DNA of 64,000 bases from Chloroflexota bacterium (GCA_002730555.1 PCAM01000007.1:62001-126000), one strand, 5' to 3'; counted from the first letter of the stretch, positions 16,204 to 27,636 are shown. Notes: generated by a model not told the origin, from the letters alone. Made by a program: numbers and translations.

Positions 16204-18774
16204 TTAGTCGCTGTTGTGGACCGGCCGGCGGCCCAGGCGCAGGGAATTTGTCACGACCGTCACGGAGCTCAGCGCCATCGCCCCTGCCGCCGCGATCGGG
16301 TTCAGGACGCCGTTGTGGCCGAGGATTGGTTGTAGCACACCCGGGACGCTGCCGTCGGACCAGATCGGGTACAGCACGCCGGCCGCGATCGGGATCAGTG
16401 CCACGTTGTAGAAGAAGGCCCAAAACAGGTTTTGCTTGATGGTGCGCATCGTAGAACTGCTAAGGGCGATAGCTGCCGATACATCCCGCACGTCTCCGCG
16501 CATGAGCGTGATATCGGCGGTCTCGATGGCGACATCCGTGCCGGCACCGATCGCCATTCCCACGTCGGCCAGCGCCAGGGCGGGGGTGTCGTTGATGCCG
16601 TCTCCGACCATCCCGACGCGCCGACCGTCGGACTGGAAGCGGGCCACAACGTCTGCCTTGTCCGCGGGCAGGACCTCGGCGACCACGTTATCGATGCCGA
16701 TCTGCCGCGCCACGGCCTCCGCAGTACGACGGTTGTCGCCGGTGAGCATGACCGGCTCGATCCCCAGCGACTTGAGTTCGGCGATGGCCTGGCGCGCTTC
16801 CGGTTTGACCCGGTCCGCAACGCCGATCACGCCGAGGAGCACTCCGTCACGGGCGATGATGAGCGGCGTCTCGCCGTTGATCGTGAGCGTCGTGACATGC
16901 GGCTCGATGTCCGAAGCCAATATGCCTTCGCCCCGCAAGAACGCAGCGGTTCCGGCGAGCACGGTTACGCCGTTTACCGACCCTCGGACGCCTCGACCGG
17001 GGACGGCTTCGAAATCGGTGGCCTCCGCTATCTGGAGTCCGCGTGCGGCTGATTCTTCAAGTACAGCGGACGCGAGGGGGTGTTCAGACGGTCGCTCGAC
17101 CGCGACCGCGGCCTCGAACAGCTCGGCCTCGGACACGCCTAGCGCCGTTATCGATGTGACACGCGGCCGGCCCTCGGTGAGCGTCCCGGTTTTATCCAGG
17201 ACCACCACCTCAAGCTTGTGCGCCGTTTCCAGCGCCTCGGCGTTGCGGATCAGGATGCGGTTCTCGGCGCCCCGACCCATTCCGACCATGACGGCCGTGG
17301 GCGTCGCCAGTCCGAGTGCGCATGGGCAGGCGATGACCAGAACGGCCACCGTGGCTAGTAGTGCATTGACGTAGACCGGAGAAGGCCCGATCAACGCCCA
17401 CGTGACGAAGACGGCGGTAGCGATAAGTAGCACCGCGGGCACGAAGCGGGCGGTGATTACGTCGGCAAGTCGCTGGATGGGCGCTCGGGATCCCTGGGCG
17501 TCCTCCACCATCTTGATGATCTGGGACAGCAAAGTCTCCCGCCCCACGCCGGTTGCGGCGAATCGAATGCCGCCATGACCGTTTACCGTGCCTGCAAAGA
17601 CGTCGTCGTCGGTTGATTTCTCTACGGGAATGCTCTCGCCGGTGAGCATAGATTCGTCCACAGAAGTGCTGCCGGAGATTATCGTGCCGTCCACGGCGAT
17701 CCGCTCCCCGGGCCTGACGACGATCTCGTCGCCCTGCACGATGTCGTCCAGCGGCGTCTCCACCAATTCATCCCCGCGTGCCACCAGCGCCGTACGGGGC
17801 TGCAGCCCGATCAGCTTCTTGATGGCGTCGGATGTGCGCCCGCGTGCGCGGGCCTCAAGGAATCGCCCAAGGAGGATGAGGCCGATGATTGCGGCGGACA
17901 CGTCGTAGTAGGTGCCGGTAGCGTGGCCGCCGAACAGGCTTGATGCCTCAAACGTTCCGCGTGAGAGGGTCGCGGCCAGGCTGTATGCGAACGCCACGGA
18001 TGTTCCGATGGCGATCAGCGTGTTCATGTTTGAGGTGCGGTGCTTGAGCGCCCCCCATCCGCCGGAGTAGAACTCTTTGCCGGCCCAGAACTGGATGGGG
18101 ATCGCGATTGCCAGCAGGAAGACGTTGACCCCGGTGGGGGAGAGGTCTTCGAGGGCGGATACCGACTGGTACTGCATGATCAGCATCATCACGACGGCGG
18201 CGGTCAGTGACGCGATAACGCGTATGCGGAGTGAGCGGACACGCGCCGCTCGCCGAGCGTCCTCGTCCGGGCGCGACATGCCGTCGTCGATCATGCCCTC
18301 GACGGAGTAACCGGCGTCTGCGACCGCGGTGCGAAGGTCGCTGATATCGGCGGTCGCCGGGAAGTACTCGACGCTGGCGCGTTCGGTCGCCAGGTGGACG
18401 GTGGTGTTCACGATGCCGGTGACGGAGTTGAGCGCCTTTTCGACGTGGGCAACGCACGCGGCGCAGGTCATACCGCCGATCGACAGTGTGATTACCTCAG
18501 AAGCTGCACCGTATCCGGCACCCTTGACGGCCTCAATCAGGTCGTCCGGATTCACCTGCGAAGGGTCCAGGACCACGGTTGCCCGCTCCGTCGCAAGGTT
18601 CACCTCGGCGTTTGTGACACCTTCAACCTCGTTCAGCGCGTTCCCGACGTGGAAGACGCAAGCGGCGCAGGTCATGCCGGTGATCGGCATAGTTATGGAG
18701 ATGCTGTCTTCCAGCGTCGTATCTTCGGAATTCGGGGTGTCCGGGTGCGCGTGCGGTTGTTCGGTCGTTGTCAT
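16204..18774 (-). CDS. copA: Copper-translocating P-type ATPase
   Basis: An 856-residue P1B-1 ATPase that exports Cu(I) from the cytoplasm. Two N-terminal heavy-metal-associated domains carry [11 protein letters not shown] and [11 protein letters not shown] (~residues 33 and 103). Eight membrane helices are expected, with the copper-binding CPC in [15 protein letters not shown] (~483). The phosphorylation loop is DKTGTLTEG (~526), the nucleotide-binding part includes SEHPLA, and the hinge is [11 protein letters not shown] (~728). A His-rich N-terminus (EQPHAHPD) could add metal binding. csoR ends 2 bases upstream, so the two form an operon under copper control. Confidence 0.96.
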   Translation of the reverse strand: MTTTEQPHAHPDTPNSEDTTLEDSISITMPITGMTCAACVFHVGNALNEVEGVTNAEVNLATERATVVLDPSQVNPDDLIEAVKGAGYGAASEVITLSIGGMTCAACVAHVEKALNSVTGIVNTTVHLATERASVEYFPATADISDLRTAVADAGYSVEGMIDDGMSRPDEDARRAARVRSLRIRVIASLTAAVVMMLIMQYQSVSALEDLSPTGVNVFLLAIAIPIQFWAGKEFYSGGWGALKHRTSNMNTLIAIGTSVAFAYSLAATLSRGTFEASSLFGGHATGTYYDVSAAIIGLILLGRFLEARARGRTSDAIKKLIGLQPRTALVARGDELVETPLDDIVQGDEIVVRPGERIAVDGTIISGSTSVDESMLTGESIPVEKSTDDDVFAGTVNGHGGIRFAATGVGRETLLSQIIKMVEDAQGSRAPIQRLADVITARFVPAVLLIATAVFVTWALIGPSPVYVNALLATVAVLVIACPCALGLATPTAVMVGMGRGAENRILIRNAEALETAHKLEVVVLDKTGTLTEGRPRVTSITALGVSEAELFEAAVAVERPSEHPLASAVLEESAARGLQIAEATDFEAVPGRGVRGSVNGVTVLAGTAAFLRGEGILASDIEPHVTTLTINGETPLIIARDGVLLGVIGVADRVKPEARQAIAELKSLGIEPVMLTGDNRRTAEAVARQIGIDNVVAEVLPADKADVVARFQSDGRRVGMVGDGINDTPALALADVGMAIGAGTDVAIETADITLMRGDVRDVSAAIALSSSTMRTIKQNLFWAFFYNVALIPIAAGVLYPIWSDGSVPGVLQPILGHNGVLNPIAAAGAMALSSVTVVTNSLRLGRRPVHNSD

Positions 18775-18776
18775 CG

Positions 18777-19043
18777 TTACTTGTTCGCCAGTCCGTAAAG
18801 TTCCACCAGTTCACCCAGCACCTCGTCCGAGCGGCCCTCGCGTACGCCCTCGATGACGCATGAGTGGAGGTGACCGTCCAGCAGATTGGACTCGAGTTTC
18901 TCGATGGCCCTTCTGATGGCGTAGGTCTGCTTGAGGATATCGACGCAGTAGCGCCCTTCCTGGACCATTTTTTTCACGCCTGCCAGGTGGCCTTCGATGT
19001 AGGAGATGCGATTTACGGCGTTTTTTGTGGTTGCGTCGATCAT
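18777..19043 (-). CDS. csoR: CsoR-family copper-sensing transcriptional repressor
   Basis: An 88-residue all-helical repressor. The Cu(I) site residues are in YCVDILKQ and LHSCVIEG with His in DGHLHSC (C-H-C pattern), and [17 protein letters not shown] is the family's first helix. Apo-CsoR binds GC-rich operators and leaves when copper binds. The start [10 protein letters not shown] at 19043 is chosen; the frame is open 8 codons further up. It lies directly upstream of copA, and a GC-rich inverted repeat is in its own leader, consistent with autoregulation. Confidence 0.93.
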   Translation of the reverse strand: MIDATTKNAVNRISYIEGHLAGVKKMVQEGRYCVDILKQTYAIRRAIEKLESNLLDGHLHSCVIEGVREGRSDEVLGELVELYGLANK

Positions 19044-19076
19044 GATGGAACCCGGGATTGAAAGCACTGTACCCGT

Positions 19077-19132
19077 ACCCCCCCGGTGGGGGTTTTGTAG
19101 CTATAATATGCCCGAGTTGAACCGATGTCCAA
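19077..19132 (-). promoter_or_regulatory. csoR-copA promoter with candidate CsoR operator
   Basis: On the minus strand TTGGAC (19127-19132) and TATTAT (19103-19108) are 18 bases apart. Just downstream, ACCCCC-CCGGT-GGGGGT (19077-19093) is an inverted repeat of the GC-rich kind bound by CsoR/RcnR proteins, placed at the likely start of transcription and 34 bases before the csoR start. Confidence 0.6.
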
Positions 19133-19249
19133 CCCGGCGCGCCACGCACCGACCGGCGGCATCGGGTCGTGGGGTGACCACTCGTTGACCGGTTCCGGTG
19201 CCACCACTAGCATCGTTTCAGATGACGCCACGTTCGGTGGAGATGAGCA

Positions 19250-19609
19250 ATGCCGGGACGATACGAGAAAGAGATCGAAGAGATCATTGATCGTGACGAA
19301 TCGCGCGCCCGTAGGATGGAGCGTGTGCGTACGGTGACGCGGCGCATCGCTATTTCGAAATCGCAACTGAAGTTGAGCTCCGGCAACCTGATGCTGGCCG
19401 GGGTGGCTTTGGTCGTGGCCGGGCTGATCCTGAGGTTCCTTTTTGTGACCCTAGCGACCGTCGGCGCACTGCTCTTCATCGCCGGATACATCGTGTACTT
19501 CACACGGTCCCGCCAGGCGCCGTTCCAGAAGCGCTGGCGCGGTGAGGAGGTCGACTTCCAGGATTCGTGGTCAAACCGATTTCGCCGTTTCTTTAACAGG
19601 CGGCGTTAG
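19250..19609 (+). CDS. Small two-helix membrane protein, unknown function
   Basis: A 119-residue protein with a charged N-terminal half (YEKEIEEIIDRDESRARRMERV), two adjacent membrane helices (~residues 48-62 LMLAGVALVVAGLIL and ~67-85 TLATVGALLFIAGYIVYFT) and a basic C-terminus rich in Arg (SNRFRRFFNRRR). Both ends are probably cytoplasmic. GGTGGAG precedes the ATG at a suitable distance. I do not recognise the family. The gene is divergent from csoR. Confidence 0.7.
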   Translation: MPGRYEKEIEEIIDRDESRARRMERVRTVTRRIAISKSQLKLSSGNLMLAGVALVVAGLILRFLFVTLATVGALLFIAGYIVYFTRSRQAPFQKRWRGEEVDFQDSWSNRFRRFFNRRR

Positions 19610-19765
19610 GACGACCTTCTTTTGGCCTGACAGCGCCTGATTCGGTCGAACCGGCCCGCAATCCCAACTTGCGCCGACGTGCGGCCTTCGCCGAACAAGG
19701 CACGCGCCGTCGCCCCGAATCCCCCGGACTTCGACGCGCGGGCCGTAACGGAGGGAACTAACCCC

Positions 19766-19946
19766 ATGACTACCGGCAGGGAATACGAAGGACAACTCGA
19801 GGAGACCGTCAGAATCACCGGCGATGGTGGAGATCGGCACGGATTCGGCCCAGCGGCTCGTCACGAGCATCGAATTAGCGCTACAGACGGGCGTGGATGC
19901 GCACGCACGGGATCTGACGCCGGGAATGTCTTCGCCAGCCGGGTAG
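19766..19946 (+). pseudogene. Possible broken small gene
   Basis: GGAGGG precedes ATG 19766, which opens MTTGREYEGQLEETVRITG. Coding-like sequence then continues in another frame from ATG 19824 (MVEIGTDSAQRLVTSIELAL, then QTGVDAHARDLTPG) to a TAG at 19946. The two pieces read as one amphipathic helical protein of ~60 residues split by an indel, or as two very small genes. No family is recognised. The rest of the gap (19610-20145) holds only GC-rich repeats and a terminator. Confidence 0.3.
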
Positions 19947-19967
19947 TGGCCCTGTCGCGGGACACGC

Positions 19968-20023
19968 GTAGGGGCGGCGCTAGCCCCGCCCACGGGCGGA
20001 CCGCTGCCCACCCCTACGGTGTT
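19968..20023. repeat. Two adjacent GC-rich palindromic repeats
   Basis: GTAGGGGCGG...CCCCGCCC is followed at once by GGGCGG...CACCCCTACGGTG. The ends GTAGGGG and CCCCTAC make the whole ~55-base block an imperfect large palindrome, the fullest copy of the repeat family in this window. Confidence 0.55.
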
Positions 20024-20088
20024 GTGGTTCATGACACACGGTTTCGCTTTCACACCAAGCGCCCCTACAAGGCCACGGCCAGAAAACG

Positions 20089-20120
20089 AGAAAGGCCCCG
20101 TCGCAAGACGGGGCCTTTCT
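20089..20120. terminator. Bidirectional rho-independent terminator
   Basis: A perfect 14-bp stem (AGAAAGGCCCCGTC with GACGGGGCCTTTCT) closes a GCAA tetraloop, with T-rich sequence on both sides. On the minus strand it lies 26 bases after the stop of the sulfite/nitrite reductase gene. Confidence 0.85.
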
Positions 20121-20145
20121 ATTTCGTCAGGTTCTAAGTCGTCTT

Positions 20146-21935
<1,790 letters not shown>

Positions 21936-21939
<4 letters not shown>

Positions 21940-22079
21940 CTAATACTCCCTGGGTCCGGTATGGCCACGTGGTGGCCGGGTTCAACTGGAATCAAAAAAG
22001 CCTCACCCGTTTGAAGTGAGGCCCGTATCGCAAGTGTCGCGCGCAGGAAGGCCCTCAGGCGATTCCACAACAAGCACAC
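21936..22079 (-). CDS. Possible 47-codon leader ORF overlapping the reductase start
   Basis: GTG 22079 opens VCLLWNRLRAFLRATLAIR (first residue is Met if GTG initiates). It runs through the leader terminator and stops at TGA 21936, overlapping the TTG start of the reductase by four bases (TTGA). The second codon is Cys. There is no Shine-Dalgarno site, so translation is doubtful. If it is translated, ribosome position could influence the terminator hairpin and couple translation to the reductase. Confidence 0.25.
21994..22022 (-). terminator. Intrinsic terminator inside the reductase leader (attenuator candidate)
   Basis: On the minus strand GCCTCAC-TTCAAACGG-GTGAGGC is a 7-bp stem followed by TTTTTTG. 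It sits between the promoter at 22118-22146 and the reductase start at 21939, about 90 bases after the predicted start of transcription. A terminator in this place implies conditional read-through. Confidence 0.7.
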
Positions 22080-22117
22080 GCGCGCGTTTTATTTTGGCAG
22101 TAATTCACAACCAGAGA

Positions 22118-22146
22118 ATTCTAGGAACGGCCTTCGTGAGTGTCAA
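22118..22146 (-). promoter_or_regulatory. Strong sigma70-type promoter of the sulfite/nitrite reductase
   Basis: On the minus strand TTGACA (22141-22146, perfect) is 17 bases from TAGAAT (22118-22123, five of six). Transcription should start near 22111, giving a leader of about 170 bases. Confidence 0.75.
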
Positions 22147-22331
22147 GGGAACCAAGTTAAAGGCGAAAATTATCGCGAATTCCGGGTTGTGCTTACTCCC
22201 GGCAGCGGAACTTCCCATCAACTATCGCCGCTATGAACCGGATTCGGGTAACCTGCGGCGGCGGATTCTCGTGCCGGCGATCATCCCGGCGCAGCCAGGA
22301 ACGTTCTACATATAACAACCCGGAGGATGAC

Positions 22332-23240
22332 TTGCCCGCCGACACCCGACTGAACGGTATCCACTTCATGTTGCCGACCCCGTTTAAAGAGAACGGCGAG
22401 GTTGATATCGCCCCGTTCAAACGACTCGTAGATTGCGCCGCCGAGACCGGATGCACCGGGGTCGTGGGCCTTGGCGTGATGGGGGAGGCGCACCGGCTCG
22501 CCGACGATGAGCGGACCGCTGCGCTAGACGCCATCGTGGAGGCCGCCGATGGACGTATCACGGTGACCGTGGGCGTGAGTTCAGAGAGCCACGCGCTGGT
22601 CACACGCCGGACGAAAGAGGCGGGGGAGCACGGCGCAACCGCTGTCATGGTGTCGCCCGGACGCATGGCGAAGCCGAACGAGCCCGTTCTGTACCGCTAT
22701 TTCGAGGCCGTGCAGGCGGTGACGACCATTCCGATCGTCGTTCAGGACCACCCCGGGGAGAGCGGTGTTTTCATGTCCGCGCCGTTCATCGCCCGCCTGA
22801 ACGCGGAGCTCCCGGACGCCCGGTACCTGAAGCTGGAGGATCCGCCGACACCGCCCAAGATCACACAGGTCCTGGCTTTGACGGGAGACAACATGGCCAT
22901 ATTTGGCGGTCTCGGGGGCTCGTTCCTGTTTGAGGAGCTCCGTCGGGGCGGTTCTGGCACCATGACCGGGTTCGCGTACCCCGAAGTGCTGGTTGCCCTC
23001 CACAGGCTGGTCGCGGCCGGCGATATCGACACCGCACGAAAGCTCTTTTACGACTGGGTGCCGTACATTCGATACGAGAACCAGCCGGGAATCGGCCTCA
23101 GCATTCGCAAATACTCGATGGTGAAGCGCGGGCTCATGGATACGTTCACGACGCGGCCACCGAGCCCGTCGATCGACAAGCCTACGCAGGACGAGCTGGA
23201 CGACATTCTCGCTTCCCTGCCGGACATTCCCGCCGTATAA
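22332..23240 (+). CDS. Dihydrodipicolinate synthase (DapA) family aldolase
   Basis: A 302-residue TIM-barrel Schiff-base aldolase/lyase. HFMLPTPFKENGEVD is the family start, GVVGLGVMGEAHRL replaces the classic GTTGE substrate loop, the Tyr lies in VLYRYFEAV, and the Schiff-base Lys is in ARYLKLEDPP (~residue 171). The altered loop and lack of lysine-pathway neighbours suggest a 2-keto-acid aldolase of sugar-acid breakdown rather than lysine synthesis. The TTG at 22332 is chosen because CGGAGG ends 5 bases before it; the longer frame upstream has no such site. It is divergent from the reductase leader. Confidence 0.85.
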   Translation: MPADTRLNGIHFMLPTPFKENGEVDIAPFKRLVDCAAETGCTGVVGLGVMGEAHRLADDERTAALDAIVEAADGRITVTVGVSSESHALVTRRTKEAGEHGATAVMVSPGRMAKPNEPVLYRYFEAVQAVTTIPIVVQDHPGESGVFMSAPFIARLNAELPDARYLKLEDPPTPPKITQVLALTGDNMAIFGGLGGSFLFEELRRGGSGTMTGFAYPEVLVALHRLVAAGDIDTARKLFYDWVPYIRYENQPGIGLSIRKYSMVKRGLMDTFTTRPPSPSIDKPTQDELDDILASLPDIPAV

Positions 23241-23284
23241 AGACATGAATCGATCCAGGAAAGGGGCAATCGTTGAAGCAGGGA

Positions 23285-24595
23285 TCAGGCTGCAAGAGCG
23301 CGGGCCCGGCTCGACGAAGTCGGGTTTCCGGCCATCAACGCTGCCACCCCGCACAGGGGCGGTAGCATCATGTACAAAAGCAGCCCGGCCGTGTAGGTGC
23401 CGGTGAGGTCAAGCGCGAGTGCCAGCGGCAACGGGCCAAGGGCGGCTGCGGCCATCATGCCGAAGTTGGTCACCCCACGAATGCTGCCCAGGTGATTGCG
23501 ACCAAAGTAAGCCGGCCAGACCGCCTGGGTGGAGTTCATTAAGAATCCCATGTTGAGACCGAGGACAGCGCCGTAGAGGTACGCGTGCCAGAGCTCGCTT
23601 ACCCCGAGCAAAAGGAGCATCGAAACCACTATGAACCCCTGCCCGGTGGCGATCAGATACCGGATCTGGATTCGCCCGGCCAGGTAGCCGGACACGAACT
23701 GCCCGACGATCATGGTGGGCGCAAACACGACGAACACACCCGCCGCGCCCGACGATGTGAAGCCTTTGGATGTCAGGTACGAAACCTGGTGGAACGTTAC
23801 TCCCGTCCCGACAAGAGACTGCGCGGTCCCGGCAAAGATGAGGAACCAGAGCGCACGGCTGTGCATCGCTTCGTTCAGTGTCCATGAACGCTCGGACTCT
23901 CCGGTTTTTGTTACGGCGCCGTCATCGACCTGGTCCCGTTCCGTTGAGTCGCCGTCCGGCAAAAGTCCGATGGATTCCGGGCTGGTGCGGACGAACAGGA
24001 CCGAGGGAAGGATAAGAAGGCCCCACGCTGTGAAGGCGATCATCACCCACGCCGTCCGCCACCCGAATTCCTCTATTAGCGTGGCGCCGTAGATCGGATA
24101 GAAACCACTGGCTACGGCTCCACCGAGTGCCATCAGGGCCAGCGCCATCGCTCTTTTTCTCACGAACCAGACGGACACCACCGTCGCCGGGATCAGGCTG
24201 AGCGCACCCTGGCCCATCGAACGCATGATCGCGAACCCAACAAACAGCGTCCACGCGGAGTCCGCCCACGACAGCCACATAGCGCCCAACCCGAGGAGCA
24301 GCGTGGATACGACGAGCATAATACGCGGGCCGAGTATGTCTAGGCTGCGGCCGACGACGATGATCACCAGAGCCGCCGTCAATGACCCGAACAGGTACAA
24401 CGTCGAGATCGCCGTGGATGACAGGCCGATGTCGTCGATAAGGGAGTTCTGGAACACCGAGAAGGTGTAGGTTTGCCCGGGCGCGGAGGTGAAACTCGCC
24501 AGTGCCGCAACCACCAACACGACCCAGCCGTAATAAAAGGGCGTGCGTGCAACCCGCGGCAGGGGTTTCGTCTGGTTGTCGGTTGTCGCTCTCAC
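23285..24595 (-). CDS. MFS transporter (monocarboxylate/oxalate-formate type)
   Basis: A 436-residue carrier with 12 predicted helices, starting YYGWVVLVVAALASFTSAPG, the opening typical of oxalate:formate and monocarboxylate porters. The motif between helices 2 and 3 is degenerate (GRSLDILGPR), and a long charged central loop (~residues 205-230, PDGDSTERDQVDDGAVTKTG) joins the halves. It probably moves an organic acid. It converges on the DapA-family gene with a 44-base gap, which may reflect a related substrate. The start is GTG without a clear ribosome-binding site. Confidence 0.85.
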   Translation of the reverse strand: MRATTDNQTKPLPRVARTPFYYGWVVLVVAALASFTSAPGQTYTFSVFQNSLIDDIGLSSTAISTLYLFGSLTAALVIIVVGRSLDILGPRIMLVVSTLLLGLGAMWLSWADSAWTLFVGFAIMRSMGQGALSLIPATVVSVWFVRKRAMALALMALGGAVASGFYPIYGATLIEEFGWRTAWVMIAFTAWGLLILPSVLFVRTSPESIGLLPDGDSTERDQVDDGAVTKTGESERSWTLNEAMHSRALWFLIFAGTAQSLVGTGVTFHQVSYLTSKGFTSSGAAGVFVVFAPTMIVGQFVSGYLAGRIQIRYLIATGQGFIVVSMLLLLGVSELWHAYLYGAVLGLNMGFLMNSTQAVWPAYFGRNHLGSIRGVTNFGMMAAAALGPLPLALALDLTGTYTAGLLLYMMLPPLCGVAALMAGNPTSSSRARALAA

Positions 24596-24756
24596 GGAGG
24601 ATCGAGTCTACCCAGGGGTGGTCGGGAACTGACGGCCACGCTGTGACGGAAATAGGAGGATTTGATGGATGGCCCCGGTCTCGATGCCATCCGGGGCTAT
24701 CCTGTGTCGGCCACGTAAACCGCACCCATTAACGCCACCGCATGCAGGAGGACCCC

Positions 24757-26664
24757 GTGTCACGATCCCGGGCCGAGTTTGATGTCGTTATTGAACGAGA
24801 CGTTATGGTGACGATGCGGGACGGCGCCCGGATGGCGACGGATATCTACCGTCCGGCGCGCGATGGTCGGGCCCTGGATGGACGGCTGCCGGTTCTCCTG
24901 AATCGCACGCCCTACAACAAGGTCGATAACGAACGCTCTTCCGGCTACAACACCTGGTTTGCGGAGCGCGGCTACATCGCCGTGACCCAGGACTGCCGCG
25001 GTTGCTATCGCTCCGAGGGCGATGTGCACTTCCTGCTGCCGGAGGCCGAGGACGGCTTCGACACTCTGGCCTGGATAAAAGAGCAACCATGGGCTGGCGA
25101 GAAGGTCGGAGCGTGGGGCACGTCGTGGGCGGCCTGGACTCAAACCTCGATGGCGGCGCTGGGCCCGGACAACCTGGCCGCCATGGTTCCGAACATGAGC
25201 GGCTCAAACGCCTACACGAGCTCCGTCCGGCATGGCGGCGCGCTGGAGCTGCGATTCCTGGCGTGGGCTTTCTGGCATTCGGCGCTCAACACGCAGGTCA
25301 GGTTGAAACCCGACCCCCACGTCGCAGCGTCATTGCTGTCCGGGCAACCGTCGTTCCGGGAGTGGCTGACTCGCCTGCCGATACGGCCGGATCAAACCCA
25401 GCTGCGTCTGACGCCGCCTTACGAGTGCTGGGCTATTGAGCTGACAACGAGCGCGGATTACGACGACTACTGGAAGCACCCGAGCATGAACCCGAGTCTG
25501 TTCTGGGACGAGTACCCGGAGGCTGCTACGTTGTACGTCGGCGGCTGGTACGATTCATATACGCGCGGGACCTTCGAGAGCTTCAACGGGCACGGGGCAG
25601 AATCTTCCTGCCCCGTCCGGGTGCTCGTAGGGCCGTGGACGCACGGTGGGGCGATGCCGGAGCGCTCCTACGCAGGGGACGTGGAGTTTGGTCCGAGCGC
25701 GGCGCTGGCCGACTTCCGCGAGACGCATCTGGGCTGGTTCGATACCGCGTTGAAGGGCGTGGAGGACACAGTGCAGCCGGATGCTCCGGTACGGATTTTT
25801 GTGATGGGAGGCGGGGGCGGCGAGAAAGACGGATCCGGACGTCTGCAGCACGGCGGCGTCTGGCGGGACGAGCTGGAGTGGCCGCTCGCCCGCACCCGTT
25901 TCACAACTCTTTACCTACATGGACACGGCTCGTTGCTGGAAGAAGCGCCGGCGGACGCGTCTTCCAGCACGACCTATCGGTTCGACCCATCAAATCCGGT
26001 CCCGTCCATCGGCGGCAACGTGTCGTCGCTCAGCTCGTTCACGGGGTTGCCCGTGGGTGCATCGGACCCGGAATCGGTGCCCCGGGCCGAGACGCTGGAC
26101 GAGATCATGGCCCCCGGCGGCTTCGATCAGATCGAGCGGGCGGATCTTTTCGGCGCCAGAGCGCCTTATCTGCCGTTGGGTTCGCGGCCGGACGTCCTGG
26201 TGTTCCAGACGCCGCCGCTGGAAGAAGACATGGAGGTCACAGGGCCGATAGAGGTGCGTCTCTGGGTATCTTCTTCGGCGGTCGATACGGACTTCACGGC
26301 CAAGTTGATCGACGTTTACCCGTCAAGCAGGTGGTACCCGGACGGGTATCGCCTGAATCTGACGGACAGCATCATGCGGCTGCGCTACAGGAACGGCGAT
26401 GGGATTCCGGATTTCCTGACCCCGGGAGATACGGCGGAGATAACTATCACCCTGTACCCGACCAGTAACCTTTTCTCACGCGGGCACCGCATTCGGCTGG
26501 ACGTATCCAGTTCCAACTTCCCGCGGTTTGACGTGAACCCCAACACCGGAGAGGCGATCGGCAGGGAGCGACGGCGGGTCACGGCGGACAACACCGTGTA
26601 TCACGATGCGCGCCGCAGTTCCGCGCTAATCCTCCCCGTCATCCCGGATGATTCTTCCCGGTGA
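24757..26664 (+). CDS. CocE/NonD family alpha/beta hydrolase (X-Pro peptidase-like)
   Basis: A 635-residue serine hydrolase. The N-terminal alpha/beta domain opens with MRDGARMATDIYRPA. The nucleophile elbow reads AWGTSWAAWTQ (~residue 120), in place of the commoner GxSYGG, and a catalytic Asp and His are plausible in GGWYDSYTRG and GPWTHGG. The C-terminal jelly-roll includes LGSRPDVLVFQTPPLEEDME and HRIRLDVSSSNFPRFDVN. Family members cleave acyl esters or Xaa-Pro bonds. GTG 24757 is chosen because AGGAGG (24746-24751) precedes it; an ATG 15 bases upstream overlaps that site. No signal peptide is seen. Confidence 0.88.
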   Translation: MSRSRAEFDVVIERDVMVTMRDGARMATDIYRPARDGRALDGRLPVLLNRTPYNKVDNERSSGYNTWFAERGYIAVTQDCRGCYRSEGDVHFLLPEAEDGFDTLAWIKEQPWAGEKVGAWGTSWAAWTQTSMAALGPDNLAAMVPNMSGSNAYTSSVRHGGALELRFLAWAFWHSALNTQVRLKPDPHVAASLLSGQPSFREWLTRLPIRPDQTQLRLTPPYECWAIELTTSADYDDYWKHPSMNPSLFWDEYPEAATLYVGGWYDSYTRGTFESFNGHGAESSCPVRVLVGPWTHGGAMPERSYAGDVEFGPSAALADFRETHLGWFDTALKGVEDTVQPDAPVRIFVMGGGGGEKDGSGRLQHGGVWRDELEWPLARTRFTTLYLHGHGSLLEEAPADASSSTTYRFDPSNPVPSIGGNVSSLSSFTGLPVGASDPESVPRAETLDEIMAPGGFDQIERADLFGARAPYLPLGSRPDVLVFQTPPLEEDMEVTGPIEVRLWVSSSAVDTDFTAKLIDVYPSSRWYPDGYRLNLTDSIMRLRYRNGDGIPDFLTPGDTAEITITLYPTSNLFSRGHRIRLDVSSSNFPRFDVNPNTGEAIGRERRRVTADNTVYHDARRSSALILPVIPDDSSR

Positions 26665-26769
26665 TGCCGGAAATATCAGGAAACCCCGGCGGGTTCTGAC
26701 ATCCCTGCCCCATGGCAGCTACGTACTGGAATACGGTCAGGTACTCACATCACCATCGGCATTGATGCG

Positions 26770-27615
26770 ATGATGGTGTTCGCAATAGCGATTATTAAAC
26801 AGGTGGATCAAAGCGTGTACTGCGCCCATTGCTGTACTAATAACCAGGACGCCCTTGAGTCTTGCGGCCGGTGTGGTGAGTTACTGGAGCGAATGAACCC
26901 CGCTCACGTAACTCACCTCGGCATCAGAATTTGTCCTGATTGCACGACGGTGAACGCCCCGCGTGCCAGATTCTGTACCGAATGCGGCCGTAATGTCGAC
27001 GATGTGATTGCGACAAACGGCGCCACGCCGCCCGCCTATCGGCCGGCCGCTGCGATACCGGCCGGCGCTCGCCGATCACCCGTCAGCCCCGTTCCTCCAC
27101 CTCCGACACCGCCCGGTCCCGGAACTCAGGGCTCTTCGGCGGGATCCTCTGAGGTTCGCCGGCCGGCTCCCAGCACAACGCGTCCGACGGTGACGACGGG
27201 CGGTGTCCGCCCCGGACGAAGCCCCCAGGATCTCCGCGCTGATAGCGATGTCCCGTCGCTGGCCCCCAACGATTCCGGTACGCCGGAATCCCGATTGCCG
27301 ACGGAGTTGCAAGGGTGGAACCTGGGCGCTCTGTTTCTACCGTTCGTGTGGGGACCGTACAACCGGGTCTGGATCGGGCTGGCCGTCCTGATCGTTTTGC
27401 TCCTGCCGGTCCCGCCGATGCTTGGGATTCTTATTTACGGACCGATAACGATGTATGTGGGGATGCGCGGGAACGAGCTGGCGTGGCGCGCCCGAAAGTG
27501 GGACTCGGTCGAACAGTTCCGCTCCGTGCAGGGGCAATGGGCGAAGTGGGGAACGATCTGCTTCATCGTGTTTGTCTGTGCGATCCTGATCGTCATGTCC
27601 AGCGGCAGCGCGTAG
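26770..27615 (+). CDS. Double zinc-ribbon membrane protein
   Basis: A 281-residue protein in three parts. Two zinc ribbons lie at the N-terminus (YCAHCCTNNQDALESCGRCG and ICPDCTTVNAPRARFCTECG). A Pro/Thr/Gly-rich low-complexity linker spans ~residues 75-175. The C-terminal membrane part has helices around WIGLAVLIVLLLPVPPMLGI and TICFIVFVCAILIVM, with LGALFLPFVWGPYN before them. The segment after the first helix (YVGMRGNELAWRARKW) resembles small membrane proteins that handle 'whole-cell' tasks of unknown kind. The start may instead be GTG 26815, just before YCAHC. Function unknown. Confidence 0.75.
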   Translation: MMVFAIAIIKQVDQSVYCAHCCTNNQDALESCGRCGELLERMNPAHVTHLGIRICPDCTTVNAPRARFCTECGRNVDDVIATNGATPPAYRPAAAIPAGARRSPVSPVPPPPTPPGPGTQGSSAGSSEVRRPAPSTTRPTVTTGGVRPGRSPQDLRADSDVPSLAPNDSGTPESRLPTELQGWNLGALFLPFVWGPYNRVWIGLAVLIVLLLPVPPMLGILIYGPITMYVGMRGNELAWRARKWDSVEQFRSVQGQWAKWGTICFIVFVCAILIVMSSGSA

Positions 27616-27636
27616 CGCCTGATGGCCGGTTAGCCG

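Noticed and set aside
21940-22111. SAM (S-box), cobalamin or T-box riboswitch in the reductase leader
   Set aside because: The invariant core sequences of these classes are not visible; the element is left as an unnamed attenuator candidate.
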